Shown here: one piece after another, positions 22,666 through 33,166 of the stretch
Layout of the letters: every line of letters begins with the position of its first letter
Numbering within the stretch: the first letter of the stretch is position 1
Assembly (NCBI RefSeq): GCF_033807575.1
Contig: NC_084708.1
Location: 1,178,001 to 1,242,000, forward strand
Direction: 5' to 3'
Length of the DNA stretch: 64,000 bases
Source: Cydia pomonella
Lineage: Eukaryota > Arthropoda > Insecta > Lepidoptera > Tortricidae
The notes under the pieces: model-generated
Database searches by the model: none
Seen by the model: the letters and a program-made list of their open reading frames with translations, nothing else
What the model was told of the DNA's origin: nothing
Position numbers and translations under genes: made by a program

Positions 22666-22865
22666 CAAAACCTATTATTAAAATCAGAATATGCCTGTCC
22701 GTTGGTATCCCATTCATTCGTATGTTTGCCCTGCTCTCCGGATGTTCTCTACGTGAAATAAGAAAATGAAAAAAAAAAAACGTAAAATTTTGTAAACAAG
22801 TTTCAGTTAAATTAGAAAATTTTGCAAAATGTCAATGTATACTCTGATAATATCTGACTTAATCC

Positions 22866-23605
22866 AAGAAGTCAAAGAAATCCCATCAAAAACATTTTCA
22901 TGTAAAATGTCGCCAAGACGAAACCATAAGGCTCACACTGTTAAAAAGTTATCAGATCTCTTGCACAGCCAAGCTTCTAATTCCACAAGCCCTGACTTTA
23001 CACCTTAGTCAAAATATATGGCTTGGCCGTTTTGCTACCGTAAGGTAAAAAAATCATTCACTATTCCTTATTTATTAATATACAATACTTCTTGTAGTAA
23101 CGAAACGGCCATATAGTAACGAGAATATTGACTGGACACTGTAAGTTGAACAAACACATGTTTCATATTGGAAAGAAACAAGATGCGACATGCAGGTTCT
23201 GCCAGGAGTCCGAAGAGACTGCAATGCACATTCTCTGTTCCTGTGGGCCACTAATGTCTAAAAGAAGTACCTAGTTAGGGCGGCATGTATATTGTATTGC
23301 AACCCTATGAGGTACAGAACATTACGGCCCAAAGAATCTGGAAGTTCTTGGATTCCACGGGCATTAGTAATGAACTTTAAAGGGCCGCCACAATAGATTA
23401 CTGCTTGGTCGCCGTGGCACTCAAAGGCCCACAACACCGCAATAATAATAAAGGTGTAGAGTTTGTGAAGTTAGGGCTTGTGGAGTTAGAAGCTTTGCTC
23501 TGGAAGAGATCTGATAACTTTTTGACAGTGCGAGGCTTATGGAAACCAACAGTCTTGGCAACATTTTACATGAAAATGTTTTTGATGGGGTTTCACTTCT
23601 TTTTG
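22866..23605. mobile_element. Inverted-repeat pair enclosing a LINE remnant
   Basis: About 140 bases at 22866-23010 (GAAATCCCATCAAAAACATT, AGTTATCAGATCTCTTG, AATTCCACAAGCCCTGAC) recur inverted at about 23455-23605. A LINE C-terminus (23115-23440) lies between. It could be a foldback element that captured a LINE piece, or two copies of one repeat in opposite orientation. Confidence 0.6.
23115..23440 (+). pseudogene. LINE C-terminal fragment with CCHC-like motif
   Basis: A plus reading gives RILTGHCKLNKHMFHIGKKQ, then a Cys/His cluster (C-R-F-C, then HILCSCG), then a frameshifted ...MYIVLQPYEVQ... and a stop near 23380. A C-x2-C...H-x4-C pattern after a LTGH.KLN motif is the usual tail of Jockey/R1-type LINE ORF2 proteins. 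It is 5'-truncated and out of frame in places. Confidence 0.65.
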
Positions 23606-23659
23606 TAAGTTGAGTATGACAATCTTCCATCACTTAATTTAAAGGGTTGGGTGATTAAC

Positions 23660-24290
23660 TATTAAAAATCCTGAAATACGTATCTAGGGGCATATTTAAT
23701 AAACGCCCTTTCCTCCCCCTTTTCAACCTGCCGGGGGTAATTTGTGGGTTGAAAATTATTCTATATCCTTCCCCATAGTAAAAACTATCTACATACCAAA
23801 TTTCAACTAATCGGTTCATCGGTTATTGATTCTCCATACAAAATTCCTCCCGCCTTTTCACCCCCTTAGGGACTAAAAATTCCAAGTTTTTTTTTGTTAT
23901 ATGTGTACTAATGCTATTCTCCATATTAAATTTCAGCTTCCTAGGACTTCAGGAAATACCCTAAGGGTTTTGATGATCATGTGAGTGAGTGAGTGAGTGA
24001 GTCAGTGACGAAATCGGGGATTTTTAGGTATGAATAAAATCTTAAGTATGAGAGCTATGCCATTGAAAATTTTAATGCTTAATAAGTCCACTATTGACAT
24101 TATATCCCAAGAATTTTGTTTATCTGGTATCATCCAAACCCAAGTTATGACGGTTCCAAAAAACGACGAAGCGCTTCGAGAAAAGGTAGGTAGTGCCCTT
24201 GCGCTTCGCTTTGCTTGTCTTGGCGTGGCCACTACCGTGCCCCCAGATATGAAATCAAAACTCAGTTTAGACTATCATAAATAATAACTA
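23660..24290 (+). repeat. LINE-type 3' untranslated sequence
   Basis: The phrases ACCAAATTTCAACTAATCGG and AAATTTCAGCTTCCTAGGAC, and a GTGAGTGAGTGAGTGAGTCA tract, are characteristic of LINE 3' regions in insects. The frames at 24002-24284 have no domain and are not called. Confidence 0.45.
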
Positions 24291-25020
24291 GATAGCTTTT
24301 TACGAGAGTCGCACGCAATATAAAAATAATAATTACAAATGGCTTCAAAAACGGTTGCGATGGAATAACATTTTCACACAAAAATCCTTTTAAATTCTGC
24401 TATCATGAAGTTAACGAGAATATGCCCGCGCGGTCAGGAAACTGATGTTTCCTCTTTGATAAGTCTGCTTTTTGTGTAAAAAAACGGCGATCATCTACGA
24501 AAAAGCGTTATTTGGGTCGTACATATTTTTTTAAATATAAGTTTTCATAATATCCTCACATATTTAAAAGAAATTAGAAAAAGGGTACCCGTATATCTAT
24601 ATCCTAATAATCCTAATAATTTTATTATTAACATAATATATGTATGTGACTTTTTTAAATATTTGTATGCCAATAGGCAAAACACAGAGTTCTATTTATT
24701 ACTTTATATATAAGACCTTAAATGTAACACCCTGTGTTCCACAAATAAAATTTACTTTACTTTACTACTTTACTTTACTTTTAATTTAGCATCATTTTTA
24801 GATAGTTATAGATGCTTAGTGCAGCAAGGTAAGTACAAATACAAAATGTATGAAAACCATCTGTAAACAATAGCATTGTATGTACAAGTGTGTTGCCTCT
24901 GAATTGATAGTGATCTGTAAATAAGTACTTTAATTACTTTATGATATATTATTGTGTAAATTATTTATTATTTCATATATTCGATATTTGTAATAACATA
25001 TTATTATATTATTAAAACTT
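24291..25020. other. Unassigned AT-rich sequence
   Basis: No gene recognised. TTTACTTTACTTTAC repeats are at about 24745-24780. The right end merges with the presumed 3' untranslated tail of the retrotransposon transcribed from the minus strand (poly(A)-like AATAATAAATAATT in that orientation at about 24960-24980). Confidence 0.4.
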
Positions 25021-25025
25021 AAAAT

Positions 25026-25235
25026 TTACACAAACAAACCGCTCCCCACCGTCCCGGGTGCAAAGGCGCCCATGATACTCGCAGCATTTCCACGCTGAAT
25101 TACCATGGACAGCCTTTGCACTAGGAACGACTCGGAGCGGGGACCCTCCCCCTTTTGCCTGAGACGACGGCCTAGTTCGCGTATGAAACGTTTTGCGTCC
25201 GCTCCCCAGCAACCCGCCGTTTCCAACTTTCCACA
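25026..25235 (-). pseudogene. Out-of-frame C-terminal tail of the retrotransposon protein
   Basis: After ...VPFAVES of the main ORF (near 25240) the expected family tail continues in another frame: GADAKRFIRELGRRL, then SFLVQRLSMVIQRGNAASIMG, ending at TAA 25026-25028. The break coincides with a near-repeat (GTGGAAAGTTGGAAACG), where seven extra bases would explain the shift. The parallel tail at 19873-20083 (AGSFLA, VAIQRG.AAS) shows it belongs to the protein. Programmed frameshifting cannot be excluded, but mutation is simpler. Confidence 0.75.
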
Positions 25236-27886
25236 GCGAAAGGAACGAATATGTAGCCTGGGCAAATAGGGGCATATTTTTGCCTCTTTAAAGCCGCTTG
25301 CGTTTCGGCTGCCGCTCCGGCCGTGCGCGAGGTACGGCTGATGTGGGAGGCGGCGAAGGTGCTGACGCACGTAGCGTCCCACACCAAGCACCGCCCCCGT
25401 TCCCATGGTATTAGGGTCAGGCCATCGGGTCGTTTGCCATCGGTGCGGCTAAGACCAGGGGGCTCAAGCACCGATGGGACACCAGCCGACCTAAGGGCCC
25501 TCTGGACAGTAACGTTGAGGGCATGGTGACGCGGGTGCCTACCTGCGCAACGACGGCAACTCAGTGCGTGGTGGCCGTCAGCACCCACCATGGAACCGCA
25601 GATGCAAAAGTGTGGTTGGCATACATCGCAGCCCAGGCGGAGAGCAACAGCCACGCGCAGTGAGTCACTGTCGAGTAAGGTGCCCAATTGGGGCGAAGGC
25701 AACGCGTGCAACCATGCCCCTGATTCTGGTTGCGACACTGCCAGAAGCCTTGCACGGTCCACTCCCGCGGCGCTCATAATGAGGTTGTCTAATGTAGCTT
25801 TTGAGAGAGTGTCGTCCCATGCACGCTGAATTTTTGGGTTCTCTGGCACAGTTGCTCCCGGTTTGATGCACAACCATGCCCTTAAGGCGTCCGCCACATG
25901 GGGTATGCACACTCTGTCGCCATTTTTTGGTACAATATTAGCAACAAGGTCTGCCACCCCATGGGCCGACGCCAGAAAGGCTGGCAGGCACACGTCTTTT
26001 ATACGCCGCACGCCAATGCCACCGTGACGGACCGGAAGGGCTGCTTGTGTCCACTGGTTTTCGTTCATAAAGATGTTTACCAAAGACTCTATTGATAACT
26101 TTATAGCGGCATCGAAGCAATCGATGTCGTCAGGAAATAACCACACGGGGGCCGTACGCAGAAGATAGGTTACCTTAGGTACGGCAAAACATTTTTGTAA
26201 TAGAACCAAAGCTACATGCGGATTAATGTCCTTGAGGCGTTCGCCAGCAAGCAGAAGGAGCTCTTTTCGCCTTAGCAGAGCCTCGGGTACTGCAGATGGA
26301 AATAAAGGGGCTCCGAGTAAAGTAAAAGAGTTAGAGCTAAGTTCCCTTAGCCCAGGCAATACCGATGAGAAGGAGGGGAAGAAAGAAGATGACTCCAACC
26401 CGCACGCGAAAACTTCACATTTGGACGCATTAACTTCCAACCCCAGATCCTTAAGGCGCGGAAGCAAAATAAGCAAGTCTCGCTTTACTTCTTCTGGTTT
26501 ACCTCCAATGGTACCATCATCGAGGTACCAAATGTTGAGCGGGGACTTAAGCTCAGCGATTGCTTTTTGTATTGAGAGGCTAAAAGTGAGGGGACCCAAC
26601 GGATCTCCTTGTTGAGCACCCACTTGAGACATAATACGACTGGAACCATAGAAGAGGTTGGAAGGTAGGTGATAGACCTGGTGGAGGAAGGGGTAGAGAA
26701 ATGGAATATTCTCACTTACCTCTTTTAATAAGACGTCCCTCTCAACAGAGTTAAAAGCGTTTTTTAGGTCTAGTTTGACTATCACACTACCTGCATTTTC
26801 TGAATCTAATGCAAAACTACGCACTGCATGTATCGCCGCTTCGCAACCCAAAGGTGTCCCAAAACCCACCTGAAGTGGTTGAAGGTAGGAAGCCATCTGC
26901 TCTCTTACCGCGCGGCATCCAAGCTTAGCGACGAGTCGTCGGAATGTGCACCCTACTGCTATTGGACGCACCCCTCCCTCTTTCTTCCTTAAAGCGCAAA
27001 GAGTAGCCCCATATAAATAAGGACAAACTTCAGCAAGTAACTTTCCGCTAAGTAAAAAATTACAAAGTTTGGTTAAGGACTCCAAAAGACGTACCCCGCT
27101 GTCTCCAGCCGAGCCAGATGTCAGCTCCTTCAAGAGGTCTGGCCGAATGCCATCCAACCCTGCTGCTGATCCACTGTGAAAGGAGTTTATTGCCCAAGCC
27201 ACATCCTCAACTTTAACTGATAGGGTTGGGCAGTTCAGATCTGGCTCAGCTGGGAAACAGAGAGGACGAGACGGAGCCGGATGTTTTGATTGCAATGCTG
27301 TGAGAGTGTCAGGTCCTTGAGGAGCAATTGTGTCTTCGCTCAAAAGTATTCGGACAGCTCCCCTTAGATCGCCCTCATGGACTTTGGCTTCAATTAACTT
27401 AGTCAGTGACAGGGACCTGTGAGCCGCCGTACATTCAGCGGACGCTAAGTAAGAGAAAGCATCTATATTTGCCTTAACTTTCGCGGTAAGAGATCCTGCT
27501 TCAACTGATTCAGGAGTTCGTAATGCCCTATAGGAAAAAGATAGGAGAGCGTACCATTCGTTTACTCCATTAATTGTAATGCAATTATCAATGATATTAC
27601 ATAACTTACTAGCAGCGATACTCCTTGCCCCTTTTGGAATGTGGCGAAGAACTCTCACTGACCCCTTAAATGAGGCAAGTTGGTCCAGGCTACAGCTATT
27701 TGCTTGTGAAGTTGGAGCTGGTGGCGTGATATTAAAGCGAACAGAGGCATCGCCGGCGGGTTGCGTAGGTATAAGGCGGGGAACATCTTTGCGTTTACGA
27801 GTAATATGCGCCTTAAGACCACGGGACGTAAACACTCGCGATGAATCAAGACAGTGAGGGCACGACGACTCAGGCAGAGAACTCAT
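25172..27886 (-). CDS. Non-LTR retrotransposon-like reverse transcriptase / restriction-like endonuclease
   Basis: A single 904-codon ORF in otherwise non-coding DNA. Residues 9-27 hold a C-x2-C...H motif (CPHC...LKAH) that lacks the second His of a classical C2H2 finger. Reverse transcriptase blocks follow: GSAAGLDGIRPDLLKEL (238-254), EGGVRPIAVG (303-312), motif A KLDLKNAF (371-378, Asp373), motif B QQGDPLGPL (425-433), motif C YLDDG (454-458, Asp456/457), LEVNASKCEV (483-492). Residues 753-780 form a Cys/His knuckle (C-x2-C-x4-C...HH...C-x2-C). Residues 819-871 match a restriction-like endonuclease (RPD, WDATC, K-x2-KY). This architecture suits an R2-like, site-preferring element that copies RNA at a nick it makes. 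YLDDG, not the usual F/YADD, and QVGFGTPLGCEAA set it apart, and the clade is not assigned. The final family tail is out of frame (25026-25235), so the element is probably inactive. The start ATG at 27886 has an open upstream region. Confidence 0.85.
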   Translation of the reverse strand: MSSLPESSCPHCLDSSRVFTSRGLKAHITRKRKDVPRLIPTQPAGDASVRFNITPPAPTSQANSCSLDQLASFKGSVRVLRHIPKGARSIAASKLCNIIDNCITINGVNEWYALLSFSYRALRTPESVEAGSLTAKVKANIDAFSYLASAECTAAHRSLSLTKLIEAKVHEGDLRGAVRILLSEDTIAPQGPDTLTALQSKHPAPSRPLCFPAEPDLNCPTLSVKVEDVAWAINSFHSGSAAGLDGIRPDLLKELTSGSAGDSGVRLLESLTKLCNFLLSGKLLAEVCPYLYGATLCALRKKEGGVRPIAVGCTFRRLVAKLGCRAVREQMASYLQPLQVGFGTPLGCEAAIHAVRSFALDSENAGSVIVKLDLKNAFNSVERDVLLKEVSENIPFLYPFLHQVYHLPSNLFYGSSRIMSQVGAQQGDPLGPLTFSLSIQKAIAELKSPLNIWYLDDGTIGGKPEEVKRDLLILLPRLKDLGLEVNASKCEVFACGLESSSFFPSFSSVLPGLRELSSNSFTLLGAPLFPSAVPEALLRRKELLLLAGERLKDINPHVALVLLQKCFAVPKVTYLLRTAPVWLFPDDIDCFDAAIKLSIESLVNIFMNENQWTQAALPVRHGGIGVRRIKDVCLPAFLASAHGVADLVANIVPKNGDRVCIPHVADALRAWLCIKPGATVPENPKIQRAWDDTLSKATLDNLIMSAAGVDRARLLAVSQPESGAWLHALPSPQLGTLLDSDSLRVAVALRLGCDVCQPHFCICGSMVGADGHHALSCRRCAGRHPRHHALNVTVQRALRSAGVPSVLEPPGLSRTDGKRPDGLTLIPWERGRCLVWDATCVSTFAASHISRTSRTAGAAAETQAALKRQKYAPICPGYIFVPFAVESWKRRVAGERTQNVSYAN

Positions 27887-28140
27887 TGCTGTTTAACACC
27901 AAAAAGTAGAAACATTGTAAATGAGATACTTATATACATTAACAAACACAAAACACAGTATAGGTTAGTATAACTAAACAATTTCACAATTAACGACTGA
28001 CACGAAACTGCAGAGTCGATACTCTCTCGGTGCACCGTCGTGACCAGCGGCGGCAGCGAGGACTTTTGTTTCGGAACCGGAGCGCTGGGCAGGGACGGGC
28101 GTCAAAAGAGGCCTTAGGGCAGGCGTGAGGAGGCAAAATA
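27887..28140 (-). other. Presumed 5' untranslated region of the retrotransposon
   Basis: Upstream of the ATG lies an AT-rich stretch, then a GC-rich block (about 28010-28135, containing GCTGCCGCCGCTGGTCACG in minus orientation) that stops abruptly where AT-rich flank resumes near 28140. The abrupt change may mark the 5' end of the insertion. No target duplication was found with confidence. Confidence 0.4.
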
Positions 28141-28577
28141 TAAATATAAATCACTTATAAACAAGAAGTTGTATCGATGTTATTGATATTTTTTTACACT
28201 GACATTCTTGTCATGTCAACCGAGGTGTGCATCGGCGCTCCTTTTTGGGCTATGCCTGCGAACTGCGGCCTTCGTGAAAAGATACTATATCCGCTGTACG
28301 ATGACTATAAATTTCTTGATATATTGTACCAGAGGATTTGTAAATATAATTGCACTATAATATTTTTGTGGAAAGAATTGATTTTAGTGCTTTGTTTACC
28401 GGTTGCTATGTTATCCTAAATTATTATTTAATTATATAGTTATAGTATAGATAATCATCTGTATATATCCATTATGTATATTGTTATTGCAAATGAATAT
28501 TTTTTTTATGTAAAAAAAAAATTTTTTTTAGAAAGTTATATTTTTTTCATAATTTGTCGGGTAAAATATTCTCGTTT
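28141..28577. other. Unassigned AT-rich sequence
   Basis: A short plus frame at 28177-28419 has a few Cys residues but no recognisable domain or signal, and it is not called as a gene. Confidence 0.4.
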
Positions 28578-28715
28578 GTACAGTCAAGGTATTAAATATC
28601 GATACGGACAAAGTGCCAAAAATATGTAAACACTACCTTATTGCCCATATATTAAGGTAGTGTGTACATATTTTTGTCACTTTCTCCGCATCGATATTTA
28701 ATACCTTGACTGTAC
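28578..28715. mobile_element. Foldback MITE, 138 bp
   Basis: GTACAGTCAAGGTATTAAAT at the left end is exactly inverted at the right (ATTTAATACCTTGACTGTAC). Inner arms (ATATGTAAACACTACCTTA / TAAGGTAGTGTGTACATAT) also pair, so nearly the whole unit folds into one hairpin. Confidence 0.85.
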
Positions 28716-29279
28716 CACACGGCATGCGCGACTTACTGGTTTACAGGAGAGCGAAAAAAAGTAAAAAATATATTATTGGAAAAGTTTTATATTTAGGAAA
28801 TAATCAACTTATTTATCATTTAGGCACGTTTACTATTTATAGTACGTACCAAACAAATATTTTGAATATAATGGTAATTATGAAATAAAAGGATTTTTAT
28901 TATTGTCATACCTATCTGTTTTTGATGAGTAGGTAAATGTGAAACGTATGACATGACACAAAGTTTTGGATATGTCACAACTTTCGTGATAATTTTCTGT
29001 TACTTAACAGAGTCTACATTTTCCTAGTAAAATGCGGATATTGCACAACATTTTATTTTATTTTATTTTTTTAAACCGATTATTGTCTATTATAGCATAT
29101 TTTTATTGTTATTTTATGAATCATTAAAAAACGAGTTTTCTCTAAAATGGATCTGACACAAACGTATTCTCAGCCGATTAAATTAACTTTACTAGAAATT
29201 AGTATCTACGTACCTTAAAAGTTTTTGACAAAAATTTCATATTGGTACAAGCTTTTATCGCTGACTGTACTTTTCTTTC
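28716..29279. other. Unassigned AT-rich sequence
   Basis: No gene or recognisable repeat seen. Confidence 0.45.
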
Positions 29280-29490
29280 CACAGGCAACTAATACTCATC
29301 GAACCCAAAAACCTCAACCCCAATACTCAAAAACCCCAAACACTATTAGGTTGCGTTGTTTTATCACAGAGTTCCTATGGTCACCTGTCTCCATCATCAG
29401 AATAGCTCTATTGTACCATAATCTTGCATTGTCACCCGACTTACGACGACTTCATCGGTAACCTGGAAGTGGGTCAAATTTAACTTGTAA
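29280..29490 (+). repeat. Family J repeat
   Basis: It shares TTAGGTTGCGTTGTTTTA, GAGTTCCTATGGTCACCT, CATCATCAGA, GTACCATAATCTTGCATTG and GTGGGTCAAAT with 55440-55690 and, more loosely, with 61590-61970. No coding function; the class is unknown. Confidence 0.65.
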
Positions 29491-29655
29491 AGTTGACCCG
29501 TATATACATAGGAACATTGCAAGTTAAATAAAAAAAAACTTGTAACATGTATAATAAAACCACGAAAGATTTATTGACAGAAATATATTTTCCACGAGAA
29601 ATTTCTCATTTTCCTGCAACTGGCAATAGTAGCAATAAACAAAGACAAGAAAAAA

Positions 29656-29916
29656 AAATAGGACATTATTACACAAATTGACTAAGTCCCACAGTAAGCT
29701 CAATAAGGCTTGTGTTGAGGGTACTTAGACAATGATATATATAATATATAAATATTTATAAATACTTAAATACATAGAAAACATCCATGACTCAGGAACA
29801 AATATCCATGCTCATCACACGAATAAATGCCCTTACCAGGATTTGAACCCGGGACCATCAGCTTCGTAGGCAGGGTCACTACCCACTCCCACTAGGCCAA
29901 ACCGGTCGTCAAAAGA
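29656..29916 (-). mobile_element. Family C tRNA-derived SINE, full length
   Basis: The reverse B box (GGATTTGAACCCGGGACC) and A box (CACTAGGCCAAACCGGTCGTC) are intact. A small CCCACT duplication lies just before the A box. The tail is a short A-rich run, not AATA repeats. Confidence 0.85.
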
Positions 29917-30025
29917 AGGATCATACAAACCTATTTTGTTAAGTAATTACGAGAAAACCTAACAATCAAACATATGTTGCAAAAAAGTATACAAGTTTAT
30001 GAGTTGTATAATATTGTAAACGGTT

Positions 30026-30118
30026 TTAGCTCCTCTGGAGTTGCAGGCGTACATAGGCTACGGAAACTGCTTACCATCAGGCGGGCCGTATGCTTGTTTG
30101 CCACCGACGTAGTATAAC
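30026..30118 (+). repeat. Family B repeat, truncated
   Basis: Only the right half remains (CTCCTCTGGAGTTGCAGG to CCGACGTAGTATAACAAAAA). Confidence 0.75.
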
Positions 30119-30370
30119 AAAAAAAAACTTATGTAATAAACGACCCAGGGTGAAGGTCGAGGGATTAATATTCTTATTGACACAAGGAAGCATTTAATTT
30201 ACATACAATGTAATCAAGTTCTAAACAACACGATAGAAATACAGGTTTGTTAGACCGCACAGGAGAATATCATGTGTGTGTTCTTAGAATACTTAGTATG
30301 TGTTCTTGAAAGGAAAAATCAAATTACATCAATATGTAAGGATTTTTGTGCAGCAAACGATACAACATAT

Positions 30371-30430
30371 ACACCCTGTTTTTATTGAATTCCGTTAACT
30401 TCGGGGTTTCGGTAAGTACGTTTAAGGAAC
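30371..30430 (-). repeat. End fragment of the element nested in family Q
   Basis: ACACCCTGTTTTTATTGAAT, GGGGTTTCGGTAAGTACGTT and TAAGGA match in reverse the right end of the element nested in family Q at 40145-40610. Confidence 0.55.
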
Positions 30431-30653
30431 CTAAATGGCATAGATAATTAAAAAAAAAAAAAAAGTTTTTTTTACTATTTTTATTTTTACTTCAGTAGCA
30501 ACTCCAAAATTGCGAATGATCGATCCATGTATGATCACGCGCCATATTGCGGAATTCCATTGGAACTAATTTTTTCATACTAAACTGAACTGTCACCCTA
30601 TACATGAGAATAACAGCGCCCTCTTGACAATGATCATATATTTTTGGTAAACA

Positions 30654-30886
30654 ATAAATAAATAAATAAATATTATAGGACAGTAAGCTCAATAAGGCTT
30701 GTGTTGAGGGTATTTAGACAACAACATATATAATATGTAAATATTTATAAATACTTAAATACATAGAAAACACCCATGACTCAGGAACAAATATCCATGC
30801 TCATCACACGAATAGATGCCCATACCAGGATTTGAACCCGGGACCATCAGCTTCGTAGGCAGAGTCACTACCCACTAGGCCAAACA
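30654..30886 (-). mobile_element. Family C SINE, internally deleted
   Basis: The AATAAATAAATAAATATTATAGGA tail jumps directly to CAGTAAGCTC, missing the ATTACACAAATTG segment present in other copies. The B box is present. The A box is cut short at ACTAGGCCAAAC. Confidence 0.8.
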
Positions 30887-31254
30887 AGTTATTCACAACA
30901 GCATCGTCTTTGGTTCAAGGACGCGACCTTGAAGTGACACAGTTCGCATGGAAGACATTGACTGATGGTGAATCAGTAATGTAAAATATATGACAGTCTG
31001 CATTACATTCGGTTTTGAGATTATCATTCCATGAAAATATGTGGCCTTGGTATAGAAAATTGGATATTTCTAAAAAACACGTACGTTTACGCTCTTTCGA
31101 AAAATAGCTAAATCTTTGGTTAGGTATCTTTAGTCAAAATCGTGCTCATTAGGTATGTTTATTACGCTTATTCACTTTATTTTTGCATAAAATATGTCGT
31201 GAAAAAATTAACTCAACAATTTTATTATAAAAATGCAACAAAAAACTATTTTAA

Positions 31255-31470
31255 TTAATTAAATATAAATAAGGTGTTCTTTTGATAGGAGGCAGCACAG
31301 GAGCTATCAGATTTTTGGCGCGAAGCGTAAATGTGATGTTTATTGTTCCGATGTAGCCCACAAGATGGCAGAATCTACTATGCACAAGAAAACACTTGAC
31401 GTGTAAATGTGCATGTTTATGGTTCCGATTCAGACCACAAGATGGCAGACCCTCCAACGCGCACGGTCCC
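31255..31470 (-). repeat. Family P repeat, internally doubled
   Basis: CACAAGATGGCAGA occurs twice (about 31358 and 31437) within two related half-units. One half-unit matches 43905-44027 in reverse, including GGAGGCAGCACAGGAGC and TTTTTGGCGCGAAGCGTAAA. Confidence 0.6.
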
Positions 31471-31673
31471 TATAATAACTATAAAAACCAGTTGACATCT
31501 GCGTCGCGTCGGTAGTGAAAGTTGCGTTGCGTAACGACGAGTGTTTCAAGGACGCGCCCGTGAACTATGCTCAGAAGACTGAGTTGACTGGACAATCTCG
31601 ATATATGTTCTCGGTAACCTGCATTTAAGGTGATATACTTAACGACCTTGACCATGCTTAAAACACTATACGC

Positions 31674-31851
31674 AGGGCCGGATTTAGGGGAGGGCAACCG
31701 GCGCTAAAGCCCCGTGAGGGCCCCTCTTTTGTGGAGTCCCCGGCAATAGAGACTTCAGAAAATTTATCATTATATTTGAAAAATAATTTGGGACCAGGGA
31801 GCCTCCACTCCTTTGTTGCCCCGAGGCCTCCAGACCTCTAAATCCGGCATT
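31674..31851. mobile_element. Foldback MITE, GGGCCGGATTTA-ended
   Basis: GGGCCGGATTTAGGGGAGGG at the left faces CTCTAAATCCGGC at the right, with partially paired GAGGCC-rich interiors. It is a palindromic non-coding element. Confidence 0.6.
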
Positions 31852-32185
31852 GACTATACGTCAAACATTTTTTTTGGCGACATACAGCACCGTTTACTAC
31901 GTTTTAATAGTTTAACATGCTGATTCAAGAAAAAGTTTTTTTAGGATATTTTTTCTTTAAAAGGCATAAAAATATCAGTTATTTTTTGCCTAATTTATTT
32001 TGTCATATATAACAGTGTTGGGACTCTTTTCTCCTATTGGGATCAAAAAACCTCGAGATTCTGTTCTGAGTAGAAATAACATTAAAAAACCCGATTTTGA
32101 ACCAAAGGGTGTGTAAGTACAACTTTATTTAAAAGGCCCACACTGTTCATTTTTGTATAAGACAAAAAAAATGTGAAAGTACCTA

Positions 32186-32422
32186 GGGGAAGTCCGGGAG
32201 ACTTGACCAGGTGGGAGACTTGAACCATTTTATTAAAAAAAGTGCCAATTTTTTTTTATGAGCACTCCAATATCGCCTAACGGTATCTATTAGGACATGA
32301 TACATGCATGCAAATAAAATATATATTGATTTTGACACTTTTCTTTATATATTTGTAAGTCTGTAAGTCTATTTGTAGGTCTGTAAGTCTCCCACCTAGG
32401 CAAATCTCCCGGATTCCTCCCA
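32186..32422. repeat. Foldback element
   Basis: GGGGAAGTCCGGGAGACTTG and CAGGTGGGAGACTTG at the left are inverted at the right (GTCTCCCACCTAGG, CTCCCGGATTCC). A short TCTGTAAGTCTATTTGTAGG duplication lies inside the right arm. Confidence 0.6.
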
Positions 32423-33066
32423 CTAATTGTTTTCCATGAGTATTTTATCTCTGTCTATTTCGCCAATTTGCTTTGTTTTATATTTACATTTTTATTAATT
32501 ATTGTGCAGTTTGCTACATCCGTTTCTAAATAAATTACGCATTAAATTCGGTATTACCTTGGTTTTAACATATTTATTAGGTGGATCTAGTATTGCATCT
32601 TATTTGGTCTTAAAGTAAATTTTAATGCAAAATACATTTAAATGATCTAATGTTATTACGAATAACAATTCTTGCAAACTGTAAATTCTGTGATTTTCCA
32701 CATTTTGTTTCATGGAACCGCAATTGTTTTAAATAAGGTAGTTATAAACTATTCTAATTAACTTTTCATAATTTATTATATTTCTATAAGTGAGTACCTG
32801 TAATTGGCTCTGTAATTTTATTGTAAGTTCTAGATATATATAGCGCTGTTGGTTTTCCATATACCAAAAAAAATATAATAAGTCTAAGTAGGTACACTAT
32901 TTTGACCAAAAATCGATTAATTCCATCAGTTCCATGAAACAAAATGAATAGTATCCATAATTAAAACCAATACGTCACACACTTCTCATACTTAAAAACA
33001 AGTGAAAGTCATTATAAGCTATCATCACACATAAGACTAATCACAGATCACTTCACATTTTGTCAA
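32423..33066. other. Unassigned AT-rich sequence
   Basis: No gene recognised. It could include 3' untranslated sequence of the minus-strand gene at 33167-33406. Confidence 0.4.
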
Positions 33067-33152
33067 TATCACCCCTGTCGATAACATATCACCCCTATCG
33101 ATAACATATCACCCCTATCGATAACATATCACCCCTATCAATAACATATCAC
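33067..33152. repeat. 20-bp minisatellite, about 4 units
   Basis: The unit ATAACATATCACCCCTATCG is repeated in register with one or two substitutions. It begins 14 bases beyond the stop of the minus-strand gene, so it would lie in its 3' untranslated region. Confidence 0.9.
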
Positions 33153-33166
33153 ACATTGTAATCACA

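Noticed and set aside
25564..27857. Plus-strand frames of 60-130 codons across the retrotransposon
   Set aside because: They are antisense shadows of the 904-codon minus-strand ORF.
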